Assembly (NCBI RefSeq): GCF_018332695.1
Contig: NZ_BOQN01000132.1
Span: 1 to 64,000, forward strand
DNA: 64,000 nt
Direction of reading: 5' to 3'
DNA from: Paractinoplanes toevensis
GTDB taxonomy: Bacteria; Actinomycetota; Actinomycetes; Mycobacteriales; Micromonosporaceae
Shown: piece by piece, positions 57,543 through 64,000 of the stretch
How positions within the stretch are numbered: position 1 is the stretch's first letter
Layout: every line of letters starts with the position of its first letter
Position numbers and translations under genes: made by a program
The notes under the pieces: model-generated
Databases searched by the model: none
What the model was told of the DNA's origin: nothing
Seen by the model: the letters and a program-made list of their open reading frames with translations, nothing else

Positions 57543-60403
57543 TTTGTGTCCTCTTCCGGCCTGGTCACTTCGTGCTCGGGGCCGTCGGTGCGGTCGGCGG
57601 CCGCGTCGTTGCCCCGGAGTGTTGCTGCCTCCCCGTTGGCGACCGCGACGTTCACGATCGCCGGGAAACTGACGGTAGCCGCATCCGCGAAGGATGGACC
57701 GCCGGGAGATGCCTCGTTGCCCTCTTTCTCCGGCTTCGGGCGATCTTCAGATGAAGATTTGCCAACGAATTTAGATGCTTCGATGCGTCCGCGGGTAGTG
57801 CCGAGCTGAAGAGCGCTCATGATGCTGCGGATCTGCTCGGGCGAGCGTAGCGGGAGGGTCGGCTCGTCCGGCTCGATCGCGACCGGGTGGCGCAGCTGCG
57901 GCGCCAGGTTGGCCTGCCGGACCCGCTTGGGCAGACCGTCCTCGGTGGCCGTCGCCTCGTCCGGCTCGGCCGCCGGTTCGGCCACCGGCTCGGCCGGCCG
58001 CGGCTGCGTGGGCGGGGCCGACGTGGGCGCCGCGAACATCGGGGCCGCCGAGGTGGGCGCGGCCGGCGAGGACACCGGCGGGTGGACGCCGGGGTACAGC
58101 GGCGCGGACGACGTGGGCGACACCGCGGCGACGCCGCGCTTCGGCCGGGACCTGGTGCTCTCGCGGGTCTTGGTGCTCTCGGCGAGATCGGCCGGGCGGC
58201 GTACGCGGCGGCGCTGCACCAGCCCGTCCGCGCTGAGACCGTCCGGGACCGACGCCGGCACCGGCCTGCTCGGCACGACCTCGGGGCTCTCCCGCGGGGC
58301 CGGGATCTTCCGCGGCTCGGCGGTCTTCGGTGCCTCCACCTCCGGAACCGCGGTGACCATGCCGTTGATGGTGATCGGCTGCCCGGTGGCGGTGATCTCG
58401 CGCAGCTGCTCGGTGCCCTGCCACTGCAGCGCGGCCAGCGAGCGGCGGGACGGGTCCTGGGTGCCCGAACCGACCAGCGGGCGGTCCGGGCCGGCCGGCA
58501 ACTCGGCCGGGCCGGGGCCGGTGACCACCAGCTCGCCGGGGACCAGCACGATCGCGGTCACCCCGGCGTAGGCGGACTGGCGCAGCGAGACCCGGATGCC
58601 GTGCCGGTTGGCCAGCTGGGCCACCACGAACAGGCCGAGCCGGGCGCTGTCGGCCGGGTCGAAGTCGGGCGGCTCGACCAGGCGGCGGTTCGCCTCGTCG
58701 ATCGCGTCGTGGGTCATGCCGAGACCGCGATCCTCGATCTCGATCGCGTAGCCGTTGGGCAGCACCTGGCCGGAGACCTGGACCCGGGTGTGCGGCGGCG
58801 AATAGGAGGTGGCGTTCTCCAGGAGCTCGGCGAGCAGGTGGATGACGTCACCGACGGCCCGGCCCAGCACCGCCGAAGACTCGATCGAGCGGATGTCGAT
58901 CCGCTTGTAGTCCTCGACCTCACTGATCGCGCCGCGGACCACGTCGATCACCGGAACCGGGTTGCGCCAGCCGCGGCCGGGTGCGGCGCCGGCCAGGATG
59001 ACCAGGTCCTCGGCGTGCCGCCGCATGCGGGTGGCGAGGTGGTCGACGCGATAGAGGTCCTCGAGCTCCTGCGGCTCGGTCTCGCGGCGCTCCATCCGGT
59101 CGAGCAGGGCAAGCTGGCGGTGCAGCAGCGTCTGGCTGCGCCGGGCGATGTTGAGGAACACCTCGTTGAGGCCGCGCCGGACGTTGGCCTCCTCGACCGC
59201 GGACTGCACGGCCGTACGCTGCACGTCGTTGAACGCGTGGCCGAGCTGGCCGATCTCGTCCTTGCCGTACTCCAGCGGGGGTGTTTCGACGTCGACGTCG
59301 ACGTTCTCGCCGCGCTGGAGGCGGCGCACCACGTTGGGCAGTCGCTCGGTGGCCATCTCGAGCGCCTCACCGCGCAGCCGCCGCAGCCGGCCGACCATCG
59401 ACCGGCCCACCTTGACCGAAACGGTCACCGAGACGACGAAGGCGATCAGGCCGAGCAGCGCGGCCAGCAGCAGCTTCAGGACGATGGTCAGGGCCAGCGA
59501 GGCGGCGCGGTCGGCGAGCGCGTCGATCGCGTCGTTCTCGAAGTCGCGCAACTGCTGGGCGGACTTCTCGAAGGCCGGGTGCCAGCTGTCCGCGCCGACC
59601 GGCGAGAGCTGGCCCGACCGGCTCTGCACGATCAGGCGGTCCATCATGCGGTTGAGCTGGACGAACGCGTCACCGCCGGAGAGTTCCTGGTATTGCGCGC
59701 GACTCGCCTCGGGCATGTCCTCGACGCCCTGGGCGAGCAGGAACCGGGCGGTGCCCACGTCCTGCACCATCGCCATCCGCAGCTCGTCGGTGAACTGGCC
59801 GGTCACCGTCACGGCGGCCAGCAGCGAGTCGACCCGGCTCAGGTATTCCTGACCGCGGCCGACCGTGGACAGCGCGCGGATCTGCCGGTCGATCTCGTCG
59901 TCCGGGAAGGTGGCGGTGGCCGCGAACATGTCGAAGCCGGACTGGATCATGCCGTTGTAGAGGTTTTGCGCACCGATCGGGTCGAGCTCGCGGCGGTCGA
60001 CGTGCCGGCGCTGCGCGGCCAGGGTGTTGATCTCGGTGAAGACCTGCTCGATGCGGTGCCGCAGGGTCTCGCTCGCGTCCCGCCAGGCGTCGCCGCCCTC
60101 GGCCGCGGTGCGGAAGTCGGCGATCGCCCGGTCGGTGGCGGCGCGCTGCTGGGTGAGCGAGCCGACCGAGGCACTCGTGTCGGCCAGGAACTGCACGGTG
60201 AGCCGGCGTTCCCGCTGGAGCTCGCCGATGATGACCTCGCCCGGGTTGCCCACGCTGTCGGCGAGCGAGCGCGCGGAGAGCAGGTTGAGAGCCGGCCCGG
60301 CGGTCAGCGCGGTCGCGAAGATCCACAGTGCGAGCAGCGCAACGAGTGGGACCGTCACCATGGTGATGATCTTCGAACGGATCGACCAGTTGCGGGTTCT
60401 CAT
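57539..60403 (-). CDS. cvnA: Conservon sensor-kinase-like protein, CvnA-type
   Basis: The protein has 954 residues. Two membrane helices (about 12-35 and 297-325) enclose a nitrate-sensor-like extracytoplasmic region rich in helices (SVGNPGEVIIGELQRERRLTVQFLAD...). A HAMP-like stretch and a long helix (LNEVFLNIARRSQTLLHRQLALLDRMERRE) precede a HATPase domain with N-box HLLAELLENATSYSPPHTRV and IEDRGLGM. There is no conventional phospho-acceptor HisKA, as usual for CvnA. The last 290 residues are Pro/Ala/Ser-rich and disordered. I chose the ATG with GGAG 4 nt upstream; an earlier ATG adds 13 residues. It heads the conservon; outputs are unknown. Confidence 0.93.
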   Translation of the reverse strand: MRTRNWSIRSKIITMVTVPLVALLALWIFATALTAGPALNLLSARSLADSVGNPGEVIIGELQRERRLTVQFLADTSASVGSLTQQRAATDRAIADFRTAAEGGDAWRDASETLRHRIEQVFTEINTLAAQRRHVDRRELDPIGAQNLYNGMIQSGFDMFAATATFPDDEIDRQIRALSTVGRGQEYLSRVDSLLAAVTVTGQFTDELRMAMVQDVGTARFLLAQGVEDMPEASRAQYQELSGGDAFVQLNRMMDRLIVQSRSGQLSPVGADSWHPAFEKSAQQLRDFENDAIDALADRAASLALTIVLKLLLAALLGLIAFVVSVTVSVKVGRSMVGRLRRLRGEALEMATERLPNVVRRLQRGENVDVDVETPPLEYGKDEIGQLGHAFNDVQRTAVQSAVEEANVRRGLNEVFLNIARRSQTLLHRQLALLDRMERRETEPQELEDLYRVDHLATRMRRHAEDLVILAGAAPGRGWRNPVPVIDVVRGAISEVEDYKRIDIRSIESSAVLGRAVGDVIHLLAELLENATSYSPPHTRVQVSGQVLPNGYAIEIEDRGLGMTHDAIDEANRRLVEPPDFDPADSARLGLFVVAQLANRHGIRVSLRQSAYAGVTAIVLVPGELVVTGPGPAELPAGPDRPLVGSGTQDPSRRSLAALQWQGTEQLREITATGQPITINGMVTAVPEVEAPKTAEPRKIPAPRESPEVVPSRPVPASVPDGLSADGLVQRRRVRRPADLAESTKTRESTRSRPKRGVAAVSPTSSAPLYPGVHPPVSSPAAPTSAAPMFAAPTSAPPTQPRPAEPVAEPAAEPDEATATEDGLPKRVRQANLAPQLRHPVAIEPDEPTLPLRSPEQIRSIMSALQLGTTRGRIEASKFVGKSSSEDRPKPEKEGNEASPGGPSFADAATVSFPAIVNVAVANGEAATLRGNDAAADRTDGPEHEVTRPEEDTK

Positions 60404-60672
60404 CAGGCTCCGCCCGAGGGTTGGCAAGCTGCAGGGCGTCACCGACCGCGTGCGCCTTCGCGAGAATACGTAAAACCTTCAACCGGAGCCACCGTCCAGG
60501 AATAGAAATATGTGTTAACTGTCCTATTTGTCCAGGGACATTGGCATCTCGGAGAGCGCGCTCCCACAGTCGTTCATGTGACAGAGCCGCAACAACACGC
60601 TGCGGAACCGGTGAAAGGGGATTGACGACCGGCAGTGAGTGGGAATACCGGCAATGAAGAAGGAGGAGGCCG
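60404..60672. other. 269-bp intergenic region upstream of cvnA and the divergent envelope gene
   Basis: It is locally AT-rich (60477-60540, including AATAGAAATATGTGTTAACTG) and should hold promoters for both directions. I could not pick a certain pair of hexamers. There is no gene here. Confidence 0.5.
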
Positions 60673-61308
60673 ATGTCCCCCATACTCACCATCGTCCTGA
60701 TCATCGTCATCCTGGTGGTCATCGCCGCGATCGTGTACGGCGTGCAGGCCGGCAGACGAAAGAAGCTGCAGAGCACCTTCGGGCCGGAGTACGACCGCGT
60801 GGTGGCCGACACCGGCAACCGCACCGAGGCCGAGAAGGAACTGCGCGACCGGGAGAAGCGGCACGCCGAGCTGGAGCTCAAGGAGCTCAGCCCGGAGTCG
60901 CAGGCAAAGTACCGGGCCGCGTGGGAAGAGCTTCAGATCCAGTTCGTGGACACCCCGTCCGAGGCCGTCGGCACCGCCGACGAACTGGTCACCCAGCTGA
61001 TCTCCGAGCGCGGCTACCCCACCGGCGAGTACGACGAGCAGCTCGGTGTGCTGTCCGTCGAGCACGCCAGCACGCTGCAGCACTACCGCGACGCGCACGA
61101 GATCAGTGAACGGAACACGAGTGGCTCGGCCAGCACCGAGGACCTTCGGCAGGCGCTGGTGCACTACCGGGCGCTCTTCGCCGACCTGCTCGGCACCTCC
61201 GCGGTGTCGACGAATCCTGGTACTACTACATCCGATCCCGACGATGAGCCGGCGACTGCTCCCCGTACGGCCGCCGACTCCGACGCCGCCCCCGACAAGA
61301 GCCGCTGA
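60673..61308 (+). CDS. Single-pass envelope protein with a shared RFVD/SEA-type domain (copy A)
   Basis: The protein has 211 residues. A membrane helix at the very start (LTIVLIIVILVVIAAIVYGVQ, about 5-25) is followed by a basic stretch and a charged helical region (EAEKELRDREKRHAELELKELSPESQ). The conserved part YRAAWEELQIQFVDTPSEAVGTADELVTQLISERGYP...LQHYRDAHE...ALVHYRALFADLLG recurs in the next gene (FAERFRDIQLRFVDSPKEAT...YRDLLNRL). The function is unknown; pairs of this type are common in actinobacteria as stress-type hypotheticals. AAGGAGGAGG lies 4 nt before the ATG. The next gene starts 14 bp later. Confidence 0.8.
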   Translation: MSPILTIVLIIVILVVIAAIVYGVQAGRRKKLQSTFGPEYDRVVADTGNRTEAEKELRDREKRHAELELKELSPESQAKYRAAWEELQIQFVDTPSEAVGTADELVTQLISERGYPTGEYDEQLGVLSVEHASTLQHYRDAHEISERNTSGSASTEDLRQALVHYRALFADLLGTSAVSTNPGTTTSDPDDEPATAPRTAADSDAAPDKSR

Positions 61309-61322
61309 GGGAGTCACCTGCC

Positions 61323-62363
61323 ATGAAGTTCTTCTCCAACGAGGCCAAAGAGAACGACCCCGGTTACGACCGCTCGGACGTGGCGACGTCCGACCCGGTG
61401 GCCGTGCCGCAGCAGCGCGCCGGCTCGCCGTGGAACGACACCCCGGGCGACTCGACGCCGGACTTCCACGAGCCGCAGCACCGCGACTCGTCGACCACCG
61501 ACGATGACGACCACCGTCCCACCGACGAGCCGTCCGACAGCATCACCACCGACGAGCTCGCCGACCGGGACCGGACCTCTTCGGACTCTTCGGACTCGGA
61601 CGAGCCCGAGGTCGAGCGCCTCTCCGAGCCGATCACCACCACCTACGGCCCGGACGGCACCGTGACCCACTCGACCTCCGAGAACGGTGACGACACCCTC
61701 CGGTCCGAGGACGACACCGTCGACACCGTCGACACCGACGACGACACCGTCAAGTCCGAGGACGAGACGATCAAGGACGAAGGTACGTTCGACAGCCCCG
61801 AGGCGGTCGAGCCGGCCACCGGCGAGCCGATCTCCGACGAGGACCGCGACGACGACCAGGATCGCGACGTGGCGGACCACGCGGTGGAGGACCGGGACGG
61901 CGACGGGGAACCGGACGCCGTGGTCGAGGAGCCCCTCACCGACGAGCCGGCCGCCGACGACGAGCCGAAGTCCGAGATCAACGGGGCGCCGGTCGCCGTC
62001 GACCCCGAGCCGGTACCCGCCCTCGACACCGAGGACGACCACAACGCCGAGGAGACCCCGGTGGTGGCGGCCGTGCCCGTCGGCGCTACCCCCGGCAGCG
62101 TGCCGGCCGCGCCGCTGGACCGGCTCTTCACCGACGGTGACTCGTTCGCCGAGCGGTTCCGGGACATCCAGCTGCGCTTCGTGGACAGCCCCAAGGAGGC
62201 CACCGCCGAGGCCGCCACCCTGGTCGGCGAGGCGGTCGACAAGCTGACCGCGGCGCTGACCTCGCAGAAGGACTCCCTCGCCGGCGACTCCGACGACACC
62301 GAGCAGCTGCGCGTCCAGCTGCGCGGCTACCGCGACCTGCTCAACCGCTTGACCGGCCTCTGA
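61323..62363 (+). CDS. Acidic disordered protein with the same RFVD domain (copy B)
   Basis: The protein has 346 residues. Residues 1-250 are strikingly Asp/Glu/Ser/Thr-rich and disordered, with runs such as DDTVDTVDTDDDTV. The final 95 residues are folded and match copy A: PLDRLFTDGDSFAERFRDIQLRFVDSPKEATAEAATLVGEAVDKL...EQLRVQLRGYRDLLNRLTGL. There is no signal peptide or membrane helix, so it may be cytoplasmic and interact with copy A's cytosolic domain. It is co-transcribed with copy A (14 bp apart). A strong terminator follows after 13 bp. Confidence 0.78.
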   Translation: MKFFSNEAKENDPGYDRSDVATSDPVAVPQQRAGSPWNDTPGDSTPDFHEPQHRDSSTTDDDDHRPTDEPSDSITTDELADRDRTSSDSSDSDEPEVERLSEPITTTYGPDGTVTHSTSENGDDTLRSEDDTVDTVDTDDDTVKSEDETIKDEGTFDSPEAVEPATGEPISDEDRDDDQDRDVADHAVEDRDGDGEPDAVVEEPLTDEPAADDEPKSEINGAPVAVDPEPVPALDTEDDHNAEETPVVAAVPVGATPGSVPAAPLDRLFTDGDSFAERFRDIQLRFVDSPKEATAEAATLVGEAVDKLTAALTSQKDSLAGDSDDTEQLRVQLRGYRDLLNRLTGL

Positions 62364-62376
62364 TCGATCGGCCGGC

Positions 62377-62410
62377 AGAAGGGGAGCCCTCCCGGCTCCC
62401 CTTCTTTCGT
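62377..62410 (+). terminator. Intrinsic terminator after copy B
   Basis: A perfect 12-bp stem AGAAGGGGAGCC/GGCTCCCCTTCT with loop CTCCC, followed by TTCG. Confidence 0.93.
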
Positions 62411-62540
62411 CCCCGGAGTGGACCGCGCCACCCGCCGAGCCGCCGCCCGCGGAACCTCGCCACCGCCCGACGGGCCCGGCGTAGCCCGATCACCGCTGCC
62501 GATTCACTGCCGTCCCACTGCCGTCGCTCTGACCAGCAGA

Positions 62541-62572
62541 AATGGCCGACCCTTCCGGGTCGGCCATTCTTC
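62541..62572. terminator. Second intrinsic terminator facing the membrane-protein gene
   Basis: A perfect 12-bp stem AATGGCCGACCC/GGGTCGGCCATT with loop TTCC, about 40 bp beyond the stop of the minus-strand gene at 62609-63133. The 130 bp between the two terminators hold no gene. Confidence 0.88.
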
Positions 62573-62608
62573 GAAGCCAGTGGGTCAACCTTGGGCGGAG
62601 CCGGCGGG

Positions 62609-63133
62609 TCAGTGCTGTGCGGAGCCGGCGGCCATGCCGCCGGTGTCGCCGCTTTCGCTCAGGTTGGATTCGCCGGTCGGGTCGGTCGGGTCTTCGGCGC
62701 CGCCGGTCGGTGGGTCGGGGGCCTCGGTGGGCGCGGTGGTGTTCTCGGTCGGCGGGGTGGTGGGGGTGGTCGTGGACTCGGTGGGCGCGGTGGTCGGCGG
62801 CTCGGTGCTGGGCTCGGTGCTCGCGGTCGCCGACGTGGTGCCCAGCGGGGACGGCGAGGTGCTCGTGGCGGCGGACGGTGACGGTGACGCCGATGAGGTC
62901 AGCGGCAGAACCCTGCCGCGAGGGGTGGCGTTGACGGCCGGGTCATCGAGCGGGCTGTCGCCCGCGCCCGTGCCGCCCACCAGGCGGTCCGGGCCGGAAG
63001 TGCGTTCGCCGACGACGGCTGGATTGTTCGACGGCGCGACCTCGACCGCGCCGAGCCGGACCCCCAACCACATCGCCGGACCGATCCCCACCGCGACGAT
63101 CGCCCAGAAGAGCGCCGTCGGTCCCCGTTCCAT
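62609..63133 (-). CDS. Ser/Thr/Pro-rich single-pass membrane protein, hypothetical
   Basis: The protein has 174 residues. One membrane helix is near the start (ALFWAIVAVGIGPAMWLGV, about 7-25). The remainder is low-complexity: SPSPSAATSTSPSP, TEPSTEPPTTAPTESTTTP and similar, suggesting an extended, perhaps glycosylated, exterior stalk. I recognise no function. The ATG at 63133 with GGGAGGT 5 nt upstream was preferred to the long upstream frame, which has no site and poor sequence. Codon bias in the repeat region mainly reflects Thr/Pro/Ser. Confidence 0.72.
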   Translation of the reverse strand: MERGPTALFWAIVAVGIGPAMWLGVRLGAVEVAPSNNPAVVGERTSGPDRLVGGTGAGDSPLDDPAVNATPRGRVLPLTSSASPSPSAATSTSPSPLGTTSATASTEPSTEPPTTAPTESTTTPTTPPTENTTAPTEAPDPPTGGAEDPTDPTGESNLSESGDTGGMAAGSAQH

Positions 63134-63376
63134 CAGTGACCTCCCCCGTGTCAACCCGATCATCCGGCCGCATCCCCGCACATCACTACCCATTTCCGGA
63201 AACGCGAAGCGAACAACCGTTGAGGCCATTGTGACGCAAGGTGATCGCTCAGTTGCTCATTCGTCGCGGATGAGACGGTCTTCCTGGGTCACGGAGCCGC
63301 TGGTCCGGAAGTTCAGAGCGGGCAGCGTCGGTTTGTGCGCAGTCTGGAACGCGCCGGGCGGGGAACGCCGCGTTGC

Positions 63377-64000
63377 TCAGCGGGTGCTGGTGAGGAACGC
63401 CACAGCGTCGTCGAGGGCCGTCCAGCCGCCGGGCAGCTCGTCCGAGTCGAGCGCCGTGCGGACGTTGATCGACCCGCCGTCGCGCAGGTCCATCGCCCAG
63501 GAACGACGGCCGTTGCGGGTCGCCGACGCTCCGGCCAGGTCGGTGAACGGCACGAACCGGCTGCCGCCCTCGACCGACGGCTCGCCGGCCGGGGTGCCGT
63601 CGGCCAGCACCCCGTCGGTGGCCAACCGGCTCAGTCGCCGTTTCGCCTCACCGTTGCGTGAGCGGGGCAGGCCGGCCACCAGCACCAGGCCGGTCTCGAC
63701 GATCAGCAGGTCGCTGCGCACGCCGTCGACCAGCACGTTGACCACCCCGCCGATCACCGGCACCCGGGGCTGCGGGCGACCCTCGCCGACCGGAGCGGCG
63801 GCGGCCGGGTCGATGCCCATCGCGGCGATGCGCTCCCGCGCCTCGCCGACCGTGGCCGGGTCGCCGGCCAGCTCGGCCGCGACGGTCAGGTCGAGGTGCG
63901 CACCGTCGGCCGCGACCACCTCGGCCGTACCCATCCAGCTGTGCCGCCAGCGCGCCACCCCGCCGTGCAGCGCGGCCAGCGCCAGCAGCAGCGCGATCAG
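63377..64000 (-). CDS. C-terminal part of a membrane protein, cut by the right edge
   Basis: The frame is open to the window end. The first visible residues are LIALLLALAALHGGVARWRHSWMGTAEVVAADGAHLDL, so a membrane helix immediately precedes a soluble region of about 195 residues. That region has beta-like segments (PVIGGVVNVLVDGVRSDLLIVETGLVLVAG), FVPFTDLAGASATRNG and an end DELPGGWTALDDAVAFLTSTR. I know no family. The start of the gene lies beyond the edge. The 243 bp downstream, to 63134, contain no gene that I can support. Confidence 0.72.
   Translation of the reverse strand: MIALLLALAALHGGVARWRHSWMGTAEVVAADGAHLDLTVAAELAGDPATVGEARERIAAMGIDPAAAAPVGEGRPQPRVPVIGGVVNVLVDGVRSDLLIVETGLVLVAGLPRSRNGEAKRRLSRLATDGVLADGTPAGEPSVEGGSRFVPFTDLAGASATRNGRRSWAMDLRDGGSINVRTALDSDELPGGWTALDDAVAFLTSTR

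Noticed and set aside
57887..60505. 872-codon plus-strand frame opposite cvnA
   Set aside because: His/Gln/Arg/Gly-rich antisense shadow typical of high-GC DNA; cvnA has full domain support.

Overview
The window is very GC-rich, compactly coded actinobacterial DNA with many GTG starts and 4-base stop/start overlaps. Several features point to Micromonosporaceae, most likely Actinoplanes or a close relative. The xylose isomerase closely resembles the well-known Actinoplanes missouriensis enzyme. There is also a complete 'conservon' (sensor kinase, roadblock, DUF742, small GTPase), a c-di-AMP (ydaO-type) riboswitch ahead of an NlpC/P60 cell-wall hydrolase, and SARP-type regulators. The genus is an inference; no rRNA gene is present to confirm it. 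I saw no insertion sequence, prophage, CRISPR array or replication origin.

Layout, left to right. 0-3 kb: the repeat-rich 3' tail of a gene cut by the left edge, a DinB/TIGR03086-type protein, then cobB with a long repetitive C-terminal tail. 3-6.5 kb: SURF1, a small membrane protein, and a LexA-boxed small gene placed ahead of an ATP-dependent DNA ligase. 6.5-13.4 kb: FAD monooxygenase, M20 dipeptidase, M48 protease and the coupled cobD-cobQ pair. 13.4-17 kb: a second-type SSB, an alpha/beta hydrolase, tRNA-Arg(TCT) and two divergent secreted DUF4360 paralogues around an AT-rich gap. 17-22.5 kb: a four-gene MacAB-like export operon (lipoprotein, adaptor, ATPase, permease) divergent from a two-component system. 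22.5-34.3 kb: DMT transporter, APH-like kinase, serA, a membrane protein, a NarL-type regulator, a truncated SARP, a methyltransferase, MarR-MFS, GAF-ANTAR and several microproteins.

34.3-45.3 kb: riboswitch plus NlpC/P60 endopeptidase, group 2 sigma factor, SDR, TMK-like kinase, a nucleotidyltransferase-BON-phosphoesterase operon, a GPGG microprotein, MHYT sensor plus HD hydrolase, and a GH13 glucosidase. 43.9-49.2 kb: the xylose locus, with xylA-xylB-MFS divergent from a ROK repressor across a recognisable sigma-70-like promoter. 49.2-54.5 kb: a MarR gene whose 3' end runs into a frame-broken histone-H1-like repeat, a solute-binding/VWA protein, a lactonase and a lipoprotein. 54.6-60.4 kb: a SARP-BTAD-TM-HhH fusion and the conservon. 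60.4-64 kb: two envelope proteins sharing a domain, a Ser/Thr/Pro-rich membrane protein, and a membrane protein running off the right edge.

The most unusual items are: (1) a perfect 16-bp LexA box over the predicted start of a leaderless 98-aa gene upstream of the ligase; (2) the SARP fused to membrane helices and a ComEA-like HhH domain; (3) the nucleotidyltransferase-BON-phosphoesterase operon; (4) the MHYT-sensor/HD-hydrolase pair; (5) the frame-broken basic repeat tail behind the MarR gene. All functional assignments come from reading motifs and recalling families; no database search was run.
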